Below, piece by piece: positions 17,059-26,592 of a stretch of 51,520 nt of DNA (positions are counted from its first letter, which is position 1; each line of letters starts with the position of its first letter). Source of the stretch: Candidatus Nitrosopumilus sp. GTDB taxonomy: Archaea > Thermoproteota > Nitrososphaeria > Nitrososphaerales > Nitrososphaeraceae. The notes under the pieces were generated by a model. It was given only the letters and a program-made list of their open reading frames with translations, did no database searches and had not been told where the DNA came from. The translations under genes were made by a program, and so were the position numbers. The stretch is from positions 1-51,520 of the forward strand of contig JACDCB010000013.1 of the NCBI GenBank assembly GCA_013694585.1. Reading direction: 5' to 3'.

Positions 17059-17529
17059 TCACATCTTTTCACTTTTAATTAATTGTTCCGGACTTATAAC
17101 CAGGACGTTCGTAATATTGAAATATCTCTTCGCAAGTAGTCGCGCTTTGTCCACATTCCTTCCATCTTTACCCACGACTAGTCCCTTTTTCTTGGCATCT
17201 GCAACAACTAAGGCTATTTTAGTTCCATCCAATCGATCGTTTATTCGAATTTCTTGAATAATATTTGAATTGAAAATATTTTTGACAAAATCAGTTGCAT
17301 TCCCAGAATGTTCCACCAATTCTATTTTCTTATTAATCACGTTTTGTAACTGCTTAATATTGGACCCCCCTTTGCCAATTGCCATTCCCATTTGACCTCT
17401 ATTTACTACAAAAATTACACGTTCCATCTTTTCATCAATTATACAGTCGCGGGCATCAGCGGTCGTGACTGTCTGAAATAACGATAATAATCGAAACTCA
17501 TCTGGAGATAATTTAATTTTTTCACTCAT
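17059..17529 (-). CDS. nusA: NusA-like KH-domain transcription factor
   Basis: Archaeal NusA lacks the N-terminal polymerase-binding and S1 domains of bacterial NusA and consists of two KH domains. It binds RNA and is thought to affect elongation or termination. The first KH carries NRGQMGMAIGKGGSNIKQLQNVI with the GKGG loop; the second carries GLVVGKDGRNVDKARLLAK with GKDG. A longer frame begins at 17565, but the TATA box at 17571-17578 would start transcription near 17550. The ATG at 17529 (MSEKIKLSPDEF) is therefore taken, giving 156 residues. rps12 and rps7 follow. Confidence 0.9.
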   Translation of the reverse strand: MSEKIKLSPDEFRLLSLFQTVTTADARDCIIDEKMERVIFVVNRGQMGMAIGKGGSNIKQLQNVINKKIELVEHSGNATDFVKNIFNSNIIQEIRINDRLDGTKIALVVADAKKKGLVVGKDGRNVDKARLLAKRYFNITNVLVISPEQLIKSEKM

Positions 17530-17570
17530 ATCATGCGCGCACCCAACAACAAAAGAATAATTCATCCAAG

Positions 17571-17578
17571 TATAAATA
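17571..17578 (-). promoter_or_regulatory. TATA box of nusA-rps12-rps7
   Basis: Minus-strand ATTTATA lies about 26 bases before position 17550. It places the transcript start between the two possible nusA start codons and shows that nusA-rps12-rps7 can be transcribed separately from rpoH-rpoB-rpoA-rpl30e. Confidence 0.55.
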
Positions 17579-17678
17579 ATTCTCTCAAAGTTATCCCAAT
17601 TTAAGTCTATTTTAAGAAAGAAACTTTAGAAATATAGATAATAATAAAAAGGGCACTAGCCATATTGATTTAATCAGA

Positions 17679-17699
17679 TTTCCACTTAGAAAGTGGAAA
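17679..17699 (-). terminator. Perfect hairpin between rpl30e and nusA
   Basis: TTTCCACTT (17679-17687) pairs perfectly with AAGTGGAAA (17691-17699) around a 3-base loop, just past the rpl30e stop. About 30 bases further downstream on the minus strand comes a T-tract (CCCTTTTTATTATTATC). It could end or stabilise the rpoH-to-rpl30e transcript and separate it from the nusA promoter. Structure is seen; function is inferred. Confidence 0.5.
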
Positions 17700-17702
17700 G
17701 AA

Positions 17703-18005
17703 TTAACTACTAATTAACTCTTTTACTTCTTCATCTGAGACATTCTTTAATGATACTACACTGGTTCCATAGGATAAGCTGCAAAGTCTTCCGAGGAGTA
17801 CAGAATTTCCAGGGTAATGGATTACAGAAATAGCACTTTCTTCAGCAGACTTCTTTATTTTTTCTTCCTTTTCAGGGGTCAAGGACTTTGAAAGTACAAT
17901 TATCTTTGTGCCTTTGATATACTGCAATACTTCTTTATATCCGGTTTTTATTTTGTTATTTGTTACTCCTTCCTTTAGGAATTTTGCCAATTTCTTTTCA
18001 TTCAT
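17703..18005 (-). CDS. rpl30e: 50S ribosomal protein L30e (eL30)
   Basis: Ribosomal protein of 100 residues in the L7Ae/L30e RNA-binding fold. The pattern KTGYKEVLQYIKGTKIIVLSKSL, then HYPGNSVLLGRLCSLSYGTSVVSLK, is the archaeal L30e signature. It lies nine bases after rpoA, the regular archaeal position, with nusA next. A perfect hairpin directly follows its stop. Confidence 0.95.
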   Translation of the reverse strand: MNEKKLAKFLKEGVTNNKIKTGYKEVLQYIKGTKIIVLSKSLTPEKEEKIKKSAEESAISVIHYPGNSVLLGRLCSLSYGTSVVSLKNVSDEEVKELISS

Positions 18006-18013
18006 ATACTTCT

Positions 18014-21000
18014 CTATTCTTTGACACTCATATATAGATCAATCATTCCAGTACCAACTGGTACTGTGGCCCCGACTATTACATTTTCAGTAACTCCCTT
18101 TAATGGTTCCACTTGTCCCTCAAGTGCAGCCCTAGCTATTGTAGGGACAGTAATTTCAAAAGCTGCCCTTGCCAATACTGAAGTCTTTGTTCCAGCTATA
18201 CCGTGACGGCCAATTTGCTGCAAGTATCCCTTTGAGGTCATCAAATCTGATACTAACATAATATGTCGGATATCAACTTCCAAACCCTGCTCCTCTAAAG
18301 TATTAGTGACTTCTTTGACTAGTGCGGTTCTCGCAGCTTCAATCCCAAGAGTTTGCCATATTTCAAATACATTGTTTGTGGTTATTCTGGATACATCTAT
18401 TCCCTCTACTAGTACCACTTTTGCCAAATTTGAACCAGCTGTCTGAATCACCCATTCATCATTTTGTTTTACAATTGTTACTCTTTCAATATCAGGGACA
18501 CCCTTAACGCGCGCGTTCAATAACTTATTTCGTAGTGTTAGTAAAGTTTGAGCATCTGGTTCTTGAGACAAGGAAATCTTTATAACAAGACTATCTTCGT
18601 TTATGGTAACTTCGTATCTCTTCTTAGAGCTTTTTAAAACTTCGTGGATTTCCTGTATAGACGTTCCTCTGTCAGCTATCTTCTTTTCAGAGAAGAAAAA
18701 TGACAAATTCCCACTGTAATCAGTATCTACTTTGTTTACTAGATCGGATATCCGTGTAAAAATAATCCTCTTTGCAACTTCTAAGGCTTTCTCTCTCGAT
18801 AATTTGTGCTCATCATCAAGATAAATATCCATCGTAGGGGTAACCGGTTTCTTTCTTGCGTCCACTAGCTCAATAAGTCTGGGCAAACCCAAAGTTACAT
18901 TTCTTTCTTTTACTCCGGCGAAATGAAAAGTTCTCAAGGTCATCTGGGTACCTGGTTCTCCAATAGATTGAGCCGTAACAACTCCCGCTGCTTCTCCTGG
19001 TTCTATCATGGCTTTTTCGAACAAATCCATTATTTTGTGCACTACTTTCTTAATCCCAGTCTTGCTAAGCGGGTAGGCTATTAATGCCGCTTCAATTTCC
19101 CGGGTTAACTTAGCATTCATCTTCTCCTTGAATTTCAGCAACAAATCCTTCATTTCAGCTTCACTAGTTTTGACTCCTTCATCAACAACGGATTCACTCT
19201 CTACCAACCTAGTGATATTTACGGCATCACCATGATCGCTTTTGGCTGGATCAATACCATCATCCCCATAAACATACTGAATAATATTTCCATGTGGATC
19301 ACGAACAGTTAAATCGTATTCAATTTTAAGATGTTCCAACGCATTTATGAGTCTGCGCTGCATATATCCTGATTGTTGAGTACGTACTGCAGTATCAACT
19401 AGACCCTCTCTACCCCCCATTGCATGAAAGAAAAATTCGATTGGATTTAGTCCGTCCCTATAGTTTGATTTAACAAAGCCCTTGGAATCAGGGTTTTGAT
19501 CACCAGGCCTAAAATGTGGTAACGCCCTGTTCCTGTACCCCTTGATAATCCTTTTTCCACGGATTGATTGTTGACCCAAAGCTGCAGTCATCTGTCCAAT
19601 ATTCAAAGTGGAACCTCTTGCCCCGGTTGAAGCCATGATTACCCCAGAGTTGTCATCAGGAAACGATCGGTCGGCAATTTTTCCCGCCCTGTCTCTTGCT
19701 CTCGAGAGTTCATTAACAACATATAGCTCCAAAGCTTCCTCTGGAGATAAACCTCTGGTTAAAGGCAATGTACCGTCATGATACTGTTTTATCAATTCAT
19801 CGATTTTACTATAAGTTTTTTGAATTACATCTTGAATTTCTTTCCGAGTTTCGTCACTCAACCATAAATCAGAATACCCATAGCTAAATCCCCTGTGAGT
19901 AATGTAGGTCTTTAACATAATAAGTATAGCATCCAGGAATTTTGTTGCTTCATCGTTACCGTAGTCCTTTGTAATTCTGTGAAGTACACTATCAGGTTCT
20001 TCTGCACCTATTGAAGCTTTATCGATTACACCTGACATCAACTGTCCGTTTTTTATGACAACATCCTTGCCCTGCAACTTTGAAGCTTTATTCCACTTTG
20101 AAGTAATTACAAAGTTGAAATCCTTTGGTAAGAAAAGTGAAAACAACTGTTTGCCTGTAAAAAATGCTTTTCCATCCTTCTCTAAATGAGGTTTCGGTAA
20201 AGGTCCATTGTAACCACCCAAATATCCAAAATTAGAGATTTCATCAGCAGTTAGTATCGTTTCATCCTTTGTTAGTAAGAATGCCCCAGTTATGAAATCA
20301 CGTATAGCGCCAATAATAGGACCTCCATATCTTGGCGATATAAGCTGATCTTGAACCCTCATTAACAAGGCCGCTTCTGCCCTTGCCTCCTGGCTTTGTG
20401 GTACATGCAAATTCATCTCGTCACCATCAAAGTCAGCGTTGTATGGTGGACATACAGCCGGATGAAGCCTAAAAGTACGATATGGGAGTACTCTTACATT
20501 GTGAGCCATAATAGACATCCTATGCAATGATGGCTGTCGGTTAAATATGACAACATCCCCATTCATTAGATGACGCTCTACAGTATAGCCATTCATCAAT
20601 GAATCAGCAATAGTGGCTCGATCCGTGACATAGTCCAGTCTTATTTTTACACCGTCGGGTCGAATAATGTAATTAGCCCCAGGATAATTGTTGGGCCCAT
20701 TTAGAACAAGATTTTTGAGTTTATCGATATTCCAGGTAGAAACAGTTTCTGGTATTGTAAGCTTTTTTGCGACATCACTTGGTACACCCACGTCTGATAT
20801 GGTAAGGTTTGGATCAGGTGAAATTACGGTTCTGCTTGAAAAATCAACTCGTTTGCCCGATAGGGATCCCCTAAATCGACCCTCTTTACCCTTGAGTCTC
20901 TGGGTTATGGTCTTTAATGGCCTTCCAGACCTGTGATGAGCCTGAGGGATGCCCGACACCTCATTGTCAAAGTAAGTTGTAACATGATACTGCAATAAAT

Positions 21001-21808
21001 CTACCAAATCCTGAACAATCAAAGGCGGTGTTCCAGCTTCTTTGCTCTCTTTGAGTCTCTGATTTACTCGGATAATATCCACTAGCTTATGAGTCAAGTC
21101 ATCCTCTGATCGAATGCCTGTTTCTAGAATAATAGATGGTCTCACAGTTACTGGGGGAACAGGCAAGACTTGAAGAATGAACCATTCTGGTCGAGCAGTC
21201 TTAGGATCATATCCTAACAATATTAGGTCATCGTTTGAAACATTTACTAGCCTCTCCCTAATGGTTATGGGTAGCAATCTATTTTCTCCTACATCAGTTT
21301 TTTCAACAAAAATTGTAGGTTTTGTAAAAATGAGATCATATTGTTCCTTCTGACAGTGCGGACACACCTTAACTTTCTTTGCTTTCTCAATAATCTCGTC
21401 TTTAACGTTTTCAAGAGTAATTACAGCATACGCTGCCTTGCTGTCGCGTAGGTTTTTATATTTTTCTAAATCTTCATTACTAAGTTTAATACGATTACAC
21501 GATCTGCACGTAATTAAAAGCAATTTATGAATGTCATCGATAAAGGCAATATGTAAAACGGGTTCTGCAAGTTCTATATGACCAAAATGCCCAGGACATC
21601 TGGCAGATGTATTTCCACAGGTTGCACATTTTTGACCAGGCTCCAGCGTTCCTAGTCTGTTGTCCATTAACCCCCCTTGAACAGGCATTCCATCTTCATC
21701 ATATGTTTCTGGTGCCGTAACCTCAGTAACACTAAACTTTCTTACCTCCACAGGCGACCAAATGCTAAATCTAATACCATCTAATATCTTGACAGATTCA
21801 TCATTCAT
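18014..21808 (-). CDS. rpoA: DNA-directed RNA polymerase subunit A (unsplit A'/A'')
   Basis: Largest RNA polymerase subunit, 1264 residues, containing both the A' and A'' parts in one frame. In most other archaea these are two genes; a single gene is a known thaumarchaeal trait. The N-terminal zinc site has Cys61, Cys64, Cys71 and His74 (CATCGNTSARCPGHFGH), and a second cysteine cluster follows (CRSC, CPHC). The catalytic NADFDGDEM magnesium loop is near residue 456. The A'' part holds VTAQSIGEPGTQMTLRTFHFAG of the trigger loop. The start ATG has a strong ribosome-binding site, GGAGGTC, seven bases upstream (21816-21822). Confidence 0.98.
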   Translation of the reverse strand: MNDESVKILDGIRFSIWSPVEVRKFSVTEVTAPETYDEDGMPVQGGLMDNRLGTLEPGQKCATCGNTSARCPGHFGHIELAEPVLHIAFIDDIHKLLLITCRSCNRIKLSNEDLEKYKNLRDSKAAYAVITLENVKDEIIEKAKKVKVCPHCQKEQYDLIFTKPTIFVEKTDVGENRLLPITIRERLVNVSNDDLILLGYDPKTARPEWFILQVLPVPPVTVRPSIILETGIRSEDDLTHKLVDIIRVNQRLKESKEAGTPPLIVQDLVDLLQYHVTTYFDNEVSGIPQAHHRSGRPLKTITQRLKGKEGRFRGSLSGKRVDFSSRTVISPDPNLTISDVGVPSDVAKKLTIPETVSTWNIDKLKNLVLNGPNNYPGANYIIRPDGVKIRLDYVTDRATIADSLMNGYTVERHLMNGDVVIFNRQPSLHRMSIMAHNVRVLPYRTFRLHPAVCPPYNADFDGDEMNLHVPQSQEARAEAALLMRVQDQLISPRYGGPIIGAIRDFITGAFLLTKDETILTADEISNFGYLGGYNGPLPKPHLEKDGKAFFTGKQLFSLFLPKDFNFVITSKWNKASKLQGKDVVIKNGQLMSGVIDKASIGAEEPDSVLHRITKDYGNDEATKFLDAILIMLKTYITHRGFSYGYSDLWLSDETRKEIQDVIQKTYSKIDELIKQYHDGTLPLTRGLSPEEALELYVVNELSRARDRAGKIADRSFPDDNSGVIMASTGARGSTLNIGQMTAALGQQSIRGKRIIKGYRNRALPHFRPGDQNPDSKGFVKSNYRDGLNPIEFFFHAMGGREGLVDTAVRTQQSGYMQRRLINALEHLKIEYDLTVRDPHGNIIQYVYGDDGIDPAKSDHGDAVNITRLVESESVVDEGVKTSEAEMKDLLLKFKEKMNAKLTREIEAALIAYPLSKTGIKKVVHKIMDLFEKAMIEPGEAAGVVTAQSIGEPGTQMTLRTFHFAGVKERNVTLGLPRLIELVDARKKPVTPTMDIYLDDEHKLSREKALEVAKRIIFTRISDLVNKVDTDYSGNLSFFFSEKKIADRGTSIQEIHEVLKSSKKRYEVTINEDSLVIKISLSQEPDAQTLLTLRNKLLNARVKGVPDIERVTIVKQNDEWVIQTAGSNLAKVVLVEGIDVSRITTNNVFEIWQTLGIEAARTALVKEVTNTLEEQGLEVDIRHIMLVSDLMTSKGYLQQIGRHGIAGTKTSVLARAAFEITVPTIARAALEGQVEPLKGVTENVIVGATVPVGTGMIDLYMSVKE

Positions 21809-21842
21809 TTAAAAAGACCTCCATTATATAAAAACAAAAAGA

Positions 21843-24800
21843 TTAAACCTTCTCCTTTACCAATAAGCGTGGAGCGACATTTAAACTCATCATTTCTTGC
21901 AATAACAATTTGAATGCATATGCAATAATAACACTGGAAATTTTTCCCTTGTCACCACAGACCCTGCATACAAATTTTCTCTGTTTTGTATCAAAATATG
22001 ATAATAAACCGCATCTCTCGCATACATTTATCTCTGCTTTATCAGATTCTTCTAAAAGTCTGTCCTTTAGCATCATAGACGCACCATAAGCAATTAGGCA
22101 ATCCCTTTCCATTTCTCCAAACCTCAACCCACCACCTCGAGCTCTACCTTCGGTAGGTTGCTTTGTTAGCATTTGAACTTGACCTCTTGCTCTACTATGG
22201 ATCTTGTCGGCCACCATATGATGAAGTTTTTGATAGTACACTACGCCAACATATACGTCAACAGGGAATCTCTTCCCGGTCCTCCCGTCATACATTACCT
22301 CTTTTCCACTATGCTTGAATCCATAAGACTCCATTATACCCTTAATATCATTCAATTTTTCCCCCAAAAATGCAGAGCCATCAACGATTGTGCCTCTCAA
22401 AGAAGCTGCTTTACCACCCAATGATTCCATGAACATCCCAACAGTCATTCTAGAAGGAAATGCGTGAGGGTTGATCATTACATCTGGGACTACGCCATCT
22501 TCTGTATAGGGCAAGTCCTCTTGGTTTACAAGCATGCCAACAACTCCTTTTTGACCATGACGGGAGGCAAATTTATCACCTATCTCAGGGATTCGCATAT
22601 CTCTGACTCGAATCTTGTACATTTTGCCCCCTTCTACAGATTGAGTCATGATAACAGTATCGACCACCCCATTTTCGGATGGTCTAACTCCGATTGATGT
22701 GTCGCGTCGATATGGGCCCTTAACTTCAAACTCTTTGTATTCCTCCATGAATCTGGGCGGAGAGGTTCGGCCAATCAAAATATCACCCCCATTAACAACT
22801 GATTCATGCATTATAGCACCATCTTGTTCCAACAAACGGTAAGATTTTTCTCCACGATAACCACGAATGTTTGCTTCAGAAGACGGGATCTCAAAAGTAT
22901 CCTTCATTCCCCCAGGATATTGTTTAGCTTCAGCCTCATATACACGATAAAAGAATGTACGTGCTAATCCTCTATCTACCGATGATTTACTAAAAACCAC
23001 AGCGTCTTCAATATTATACCCTTCAAATGGCAAAACCGCTACTACACAATTTTGGCCAGTTGGTCGTTCATCTAGTCCCAATAAATTTATTGCTTTAGTG
23101 CTTACAACAGGCATCTGTGGATAAAGCATAAAATGTTGTCTTACATATGTACTCGCATTCATTAGTGGAGTAGAGAAGCCCAAACTTTGTTTTGCCATTG
23201 CACTTTCGTATGTATTCCTTGGTGATTGATTATGTTCAGGGTACGGAATAATAGAGGCACCCACACCCAATATCGAAGATAAGAAGATCTCAACATGAGT
23301 ATGGTCGTTAGTTATATTCCTCATTTCACTTGCAATATAACAATTTTCTTCCTCATTGGCGTCTACCAGTTCTATAATTCCCATGTATAAGAGGTCAGTC
23401 CATGACAAAAATTTCTTTGAAATTTTTTCGATCACTTCCTTTGTCAACAGTATATTTCCATCTTTTACGATTGCTAGGGGCCGCAATACCCTGCCTGAGT
23501 TACAACTAATATACAACCTTTTTGTTGCATTGTCATTCAAAGAAGAATAAAAATAGATTCCCATGTGAGGATGCATTCTACCAGATCGCCTCATGGTACG
23601 CAATCTGTTTGATAAATTACGACCATCTTCTATGTATCCAATTAATCGGCCATCGACAAATATTCTAGCACCTTTTTGTTTTAAATCATCATTCGTCTCG
23701 TTCACATTTTGAACACCCAATTCGTACAACTTTTCAATTACATCAGATGATAAAACGCTGACTGAAATTACTGCAGATAGTGCCAAGTTTTTAACTAACC
23801 CACAATTAGAACCTTCTGGTGTTTCGGATGGACAGATACGCCCAAAATGAGTTGCATGCAAATCCCTAGCTTCAAAATTGGGTTGACTTCGACTTAGTGG
23901 AGACTGGATTCTCCTTAAGTGACTAACTGTAGACATGTAATTTGTTCTATCTAGTAGTTGGGTAACACCGACCCTACCCCTACCCCAATTTCCGGTAGCT
24001 ATAGCGTTGTTTAACTTGTCAGAAATAATTCCTGGTCTGACAGCGGCTGCAACTGCATTGATTCCTCGCTTCTGACCAGATCTTTCTAATTGATACTTCA
24101 TATCTCTAATAAGGTTCCTAAATGCAGTCCTGAATAAGTCTGCTAACATCTGACCTGCAAATTTTATGACTTTATTCCCATAATGATCCTTATCATCTGG
24201 TTCAATCCAATTAAGATTTAATTCAACTAATTTACATGCGGATTCGCCTAAGAATAAGGCCTTTTCATATCGGTTATCAGGATTCTTACCAAGATGAGGC
24301 AATAGCCCCCAGTCTAACAATGTTTCCGCTCGTTTTATTTGAAACTCTTCTAACATGCCTGGTGCAATTCTTTTGCTTATGTAGATTATGGCATCTCTAC
24401 TAGTAACAACTTCGCCAGATTTTTCAAAAGAAGGTTCCAGTTCGTCCTGGATAGTATCATTCAAAGAAACTGCATTTGCAATATCCTTATCAGACTCCAC
24501 GCCTAGAGCTCGCACCAATATGATAAGGGGGATGTCAACGGGAGAGCCTGGAATCTTTGAAACAATGGAACCATCAGGCCTCATAATCAATTCTAATTTT
24601 GCACGATATCCAACAATTGAAGAGTATACTTTTGCCTTATATAACATGGTACCCGCTGTTTCCTCGATATCAACGATGATCTTATTATAAGAAAGATCCT
24701 CCAATCCAACTATTACCCTTTCTGAACCGTTTATGATGAAATATCCACCAGGATCCTTCGGGTCTTCCCCAACATCGATTAATTTTGTTTCAGAATAATT

Positions 24801-25205
24801 ATGAAGCATACAGGCGTTTGACTTTACCATTACAGGCATATCACCAATATGGATAAATCTGGATTCTAAAGTTTTGCCCTCTTCAACTATGCTGCATTCC
24901 AACATAATTGGAGAAGCGTACGTTAAATTGCGAAGTCGAGCTTCGACTGGTGCTACGTGAGTAATTGAACCATCTAACTCCATGATCCTAGGCTGCTGCA
25001 TTTTTATTTTTCCCAATTTAATTTTATATGGATATTCGGCCGTTTCAATTTCTATCTCATTGACCTCGTCAATTATGCTTTGAAGTCCCCGCTCAATGAA
25101 CTCGTTGTAAGAATTAAGATGCTGTCTTGCTACTCCCTCTCGTCGCAAAATATCGTTGATGATAGGCCACATATCTATAGAATTATTACTGATACTGACT
25201 GTCAT
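21843..25205 (-). CDS. rpoB: DNA-directed RNA polymerase subunit B (unsplit)
   Basis: Second-largest RNA polymerase subunit, 1120 residues in one frame, not split into B' and B'' as in many methanogens. Recognisable parts are PGGYFIINGSERVIVGLEDL, the fork region, EGYNIEDAVVFSKSSVDRGL, GDKFASRHGQKGVVG and HPHAFPSRMTVGMF-like VMINPHAFPSRMTVGM. At the C-terminus are GLRFGEMERDCLIAYGA and a zinc clamp CERCG-x16-CRVCG. It lies between rpoH (8 bases) and rpoA (34 bases) in the archaeal order H-B-A. Confidence 0.98.
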   Translation of the reverse strand: MTVSISNNSIDMWPIINDILRREGVARQHLNSYNEFIERGLQSIIDEVNEIEIETAEYPYKIKLGKIKMQQPRIMELDGSITHVAPVEARLRNLTYASPIMLECSIVEEGKTLESRFIHIGDMPVMVKSNACMLHNYSETKLIDVGEDPKDPGGYFIINGSERVIVGLEDLSYNKIIVDIEETAGTMLYKAKVYSSIVGYRAKLELIMRPDGSIVSKIPGSPVDIPLIILVRALGVESDKDIANAVSLNDTIQDELEPSFEKSGEVVTSRDAIIYISKRIAPGMLEEFQIKRAETLLDWGLLPHLGKNPDNRYEKALFLGESACKLVELNLNWIEPDDKDHYGNKVIKFAGQMLADLFRTAFRNLIRDMKYQLERSGQKRGINAVAAAVRPGIISDKLNNAIATGNWGRGRVGVTQLLDRTNYMSTVSHLRRIQSPLSRSQPNFEARDLHATHFGRICPSETPEGSNCGLVKNLALSAVISVSVLSSDVIEKLYELGVQNVNETNDDLKQKGARIFVDGRLIGYIEDGRNLSNRLRTMRRSGRMHPHMGIYFYSSLNDNATKRLYISCNSGRVLRPLAIVKDGNILLTKEVIEKISKKFLSWTDLLYMGIIELVDANEEENCYIASEMRNITNDHTHVEIFLSSILGVGASIIPYPEHNQSPRNTYESAMAKQSLGFSTPLMNASTYVRQHFMLYPQMPVVSTKAINLLGLDERPTGQNCVVAVLPFEGYNIEDAVVFSKSSVDRGLARTFFYRVYEAEAKQYPGGMKDTFEIPSSEANIRGYRGEKSYRLLEQDGAIMHESVVNGGDILIGRTSPPRFMEEYKEFEVKGPYRRDTSIGVRPSENGVVDTVIMTQSVEGGKMYKIRVRDMRIPEIGDKFASRHGQKGVVGMLVNQEDLPYTEDGVVPDVMINPHAFPSRMTVGMFMESLGGKAASLRGTIVDGSAFLGEKLNDIKGIMESYGFKHSGKEVMYDGRTGKRFPVDVYVGVVYYQKLHHMVADKIHSRARGQVQMLTKQPTEGRARGGGLRFGEMERDCLIAYGASMMLKDRLLEESDKAEINVCERCGLLSYFDTKQRKFVCRVCGDKGKISSVIIAYAFKLLLQEMMSLNVAPRLLVKEKV

Positions 25206-25213
25206 TACCTAGA

Positions 25214-25465
25214 TCAACCTTCTACTACATATCGGTAATATACACTTTCACCTGCAGTAGAACTCTTTCGGGTTATTTTAATAACATCCCCAGGTTGAGC
25301 TTCTAATCCTTGAATGCCTTTATCAGAAGACATCATATATGGAAATTGGCTGGGTTTAGAATTGAATTTCTTAAAAACAAGCTCAGCCTCTTCTTTTGTT
25401 AGAATTTCATGTTTAGGTTGGTAAATATGATCGACTATTCTTATCTCTTTCTTCTCAGCTGACAA
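25214..25465 (-). CDS. rpoH: DNA-directed RNA polymerase subunit H
   Basis: Small archaeal RNA polymerase subunit (Rpb5 C-terminal homologue) at the downstream end of the enzyme, about 83 residues. It has IVDHIYQPKHEILTKEEAEL and the SQFPYMMSSDKGIQGLEAQPGDVIKITRKS core. The frame is open to a TTG at 25486. However, GGAGGA at 25474-25479 lies exactly eight bases before the TTG at 25465, so that TTG is taken as the start, giving (M)SAEKKEIRIVDH. It heads the polymerase operon on the minus strand. Confidence 0.93.
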   Translation of the reverse strand: MSAEKKEIRIVDHIYQPKHEILTKEEAELVFKKFNSKPSQFPYMMSSDKGIQGLEAQPGDVIKITRKSSTAGESVYYRYVVEG

Positions 25466-25486
25466 TATACAAATCCTCCATACCAA

Positions 25487-25800
25487 TTATTGAATCACAT
25501 AATAACAAAATAAATGTCAAGTATCGAATAAAGCAGTAATCGAATATATATAATATTCCATCAGGATGCATAAACCCAAAATGAAATAATCCGAAATTCA
25601 CTTGTTTATCGATACAAGGCTGGAGGTTTCGTGGTTGTTAAATAAATATCAATTTCATAAAAGTCTATTTGAAAAACCTTCTCCTATAGATCTTATACTG
25701 TTCAGAAAAATAAAATGACATTGAAGGACCCACTATGAATGTGAAAGCCTTTCCTTCACGCAGAATTCTTATATCATATGATTGAACCTATACTAAACTA
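25487..25800. other. Divergent intergenic region between rpoH and a secreted-protein gene
   Basis: About 310 bases of AT-rich DNA with promoters for both directions. A plus-strand TATA-like TTATAT at 25769-25774 serves the gene at 25801. The sequence GTGAAAGCCTTTCCTTCAC near 25741 can form a small imperfect hairpin. No RNA gene or further open frame is recognised. Confidence 0.4.
25769..25774 (+). promoter_or_regulatory. TATA box of the gene at 25801
   Basis: TTATAT predicts a transcript start at about 25797, four bases before the TTG start codon. It supports an almost leaderless mRNA and the TTG choice. Confidence 0.45.
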
Positions 25801-26592
25801 TTGTGGAAGTATGGAAGTTCGGTGTTGATTGGAATATGCCTACTCACGATGTCAGTGTTTGTAGGAATATTAAGTCCCAGTAACTTTGGATTTAGAGATG
25901 CATTATCTAGTTTAACTAATGCAAATACCACTACTATAGATACTCCTACAATTCAGGACGAAACTTTTGGAAACACTTCCACAAATGGAAATCAGCTGGG
26001 TTACCCATATTTTAAAAATGATATTTATTATCAAGTCAAAATAGATAACATTTTGAATCCGATATCAATATCGAATGTAGGAGTTAGAATTAATAACATA
26101 CTTTATGATAATGATCAAAGGAGCATAATTCTTGTGTTAAACCCAGGCCAAAGTAAGTTAGATAGTCTAGTAATTGATCTGCCTCGGAACATAATAGATT
26201 CGAGAATAGATGAAAGAGATAAGAACTTCACAGTACTAGTAAATAACCAACCAGCAAAATATCAGGAAATAATAGACAAAAATAAATCAAATATATCATC
26301 TCCCAGTGTAGGGAGCAACATATCATCTTGGGAATATACTTTAGATAATAATAGCAGAAAACTGATAATAGAATTTGGAAAAGATGCAAGAGTAATCAAA
26401 ATCATCGGTACGGAACTTAATAATATAACTAGTCAAAATCATTCAAGTTTAGACATTTCTGAATCTAAAGATATCCAGGATGGTGATCAAAGCCCCTATC
26501 TCCTGATACCCGTGATTTCATTCATCCTCGGGATAATTTTGGCTGTTGTTTATTTCATGTATCGTAAGAAAAGGTTTAGCTTTAGAAAATAA
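25801..26592 (+). CDS. Secreted, membrane-anchored protein of unknown function
   Basis: Not recognised. The 263-residue protein has an N-terminal hydrophobic signal or anchor (VLIGICLLTMSVFVGIL) and a C-terminal membrane helix (YLLIPVISFILGIILAVVYFMY) followed by a basic stop-transfer tail (RKKRFSFRK). The body therefore lies outside the cell, tethered at its end. The ectodomain carries nine N-x-S/T sequons (for example NTT, NTS, NFT, NKS, NIS), fitting archaeal N-glycosylation. The start is TTG, supported by TATA spacing. It may be a surface-layer-associated protein; no enzyme motif is seen. Confidence 0.75.
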   Translation: MWKYGSSVLIGICLLTMSVFVGILSPSNFGFRDALSSLTNANTTTIDTPTIQDETFGNTSTNGNQLGYPYFKNDIYYQVKIDNILNPISISNVGVRINNILYDNDQRSIILVLNPGQSKLDSLVIDLPRNIIDSRIDERDKNFTVLVNNQPAKYQEIIDKNKSNISSPSVGSNISSWEYTLDNNSRKLIIEFGKDARVIKIIGTELNNITSQNHSSLDISESKDIQDGDQSPYLLIPVISFILGIILAVVYFMYRKKRFSFRK

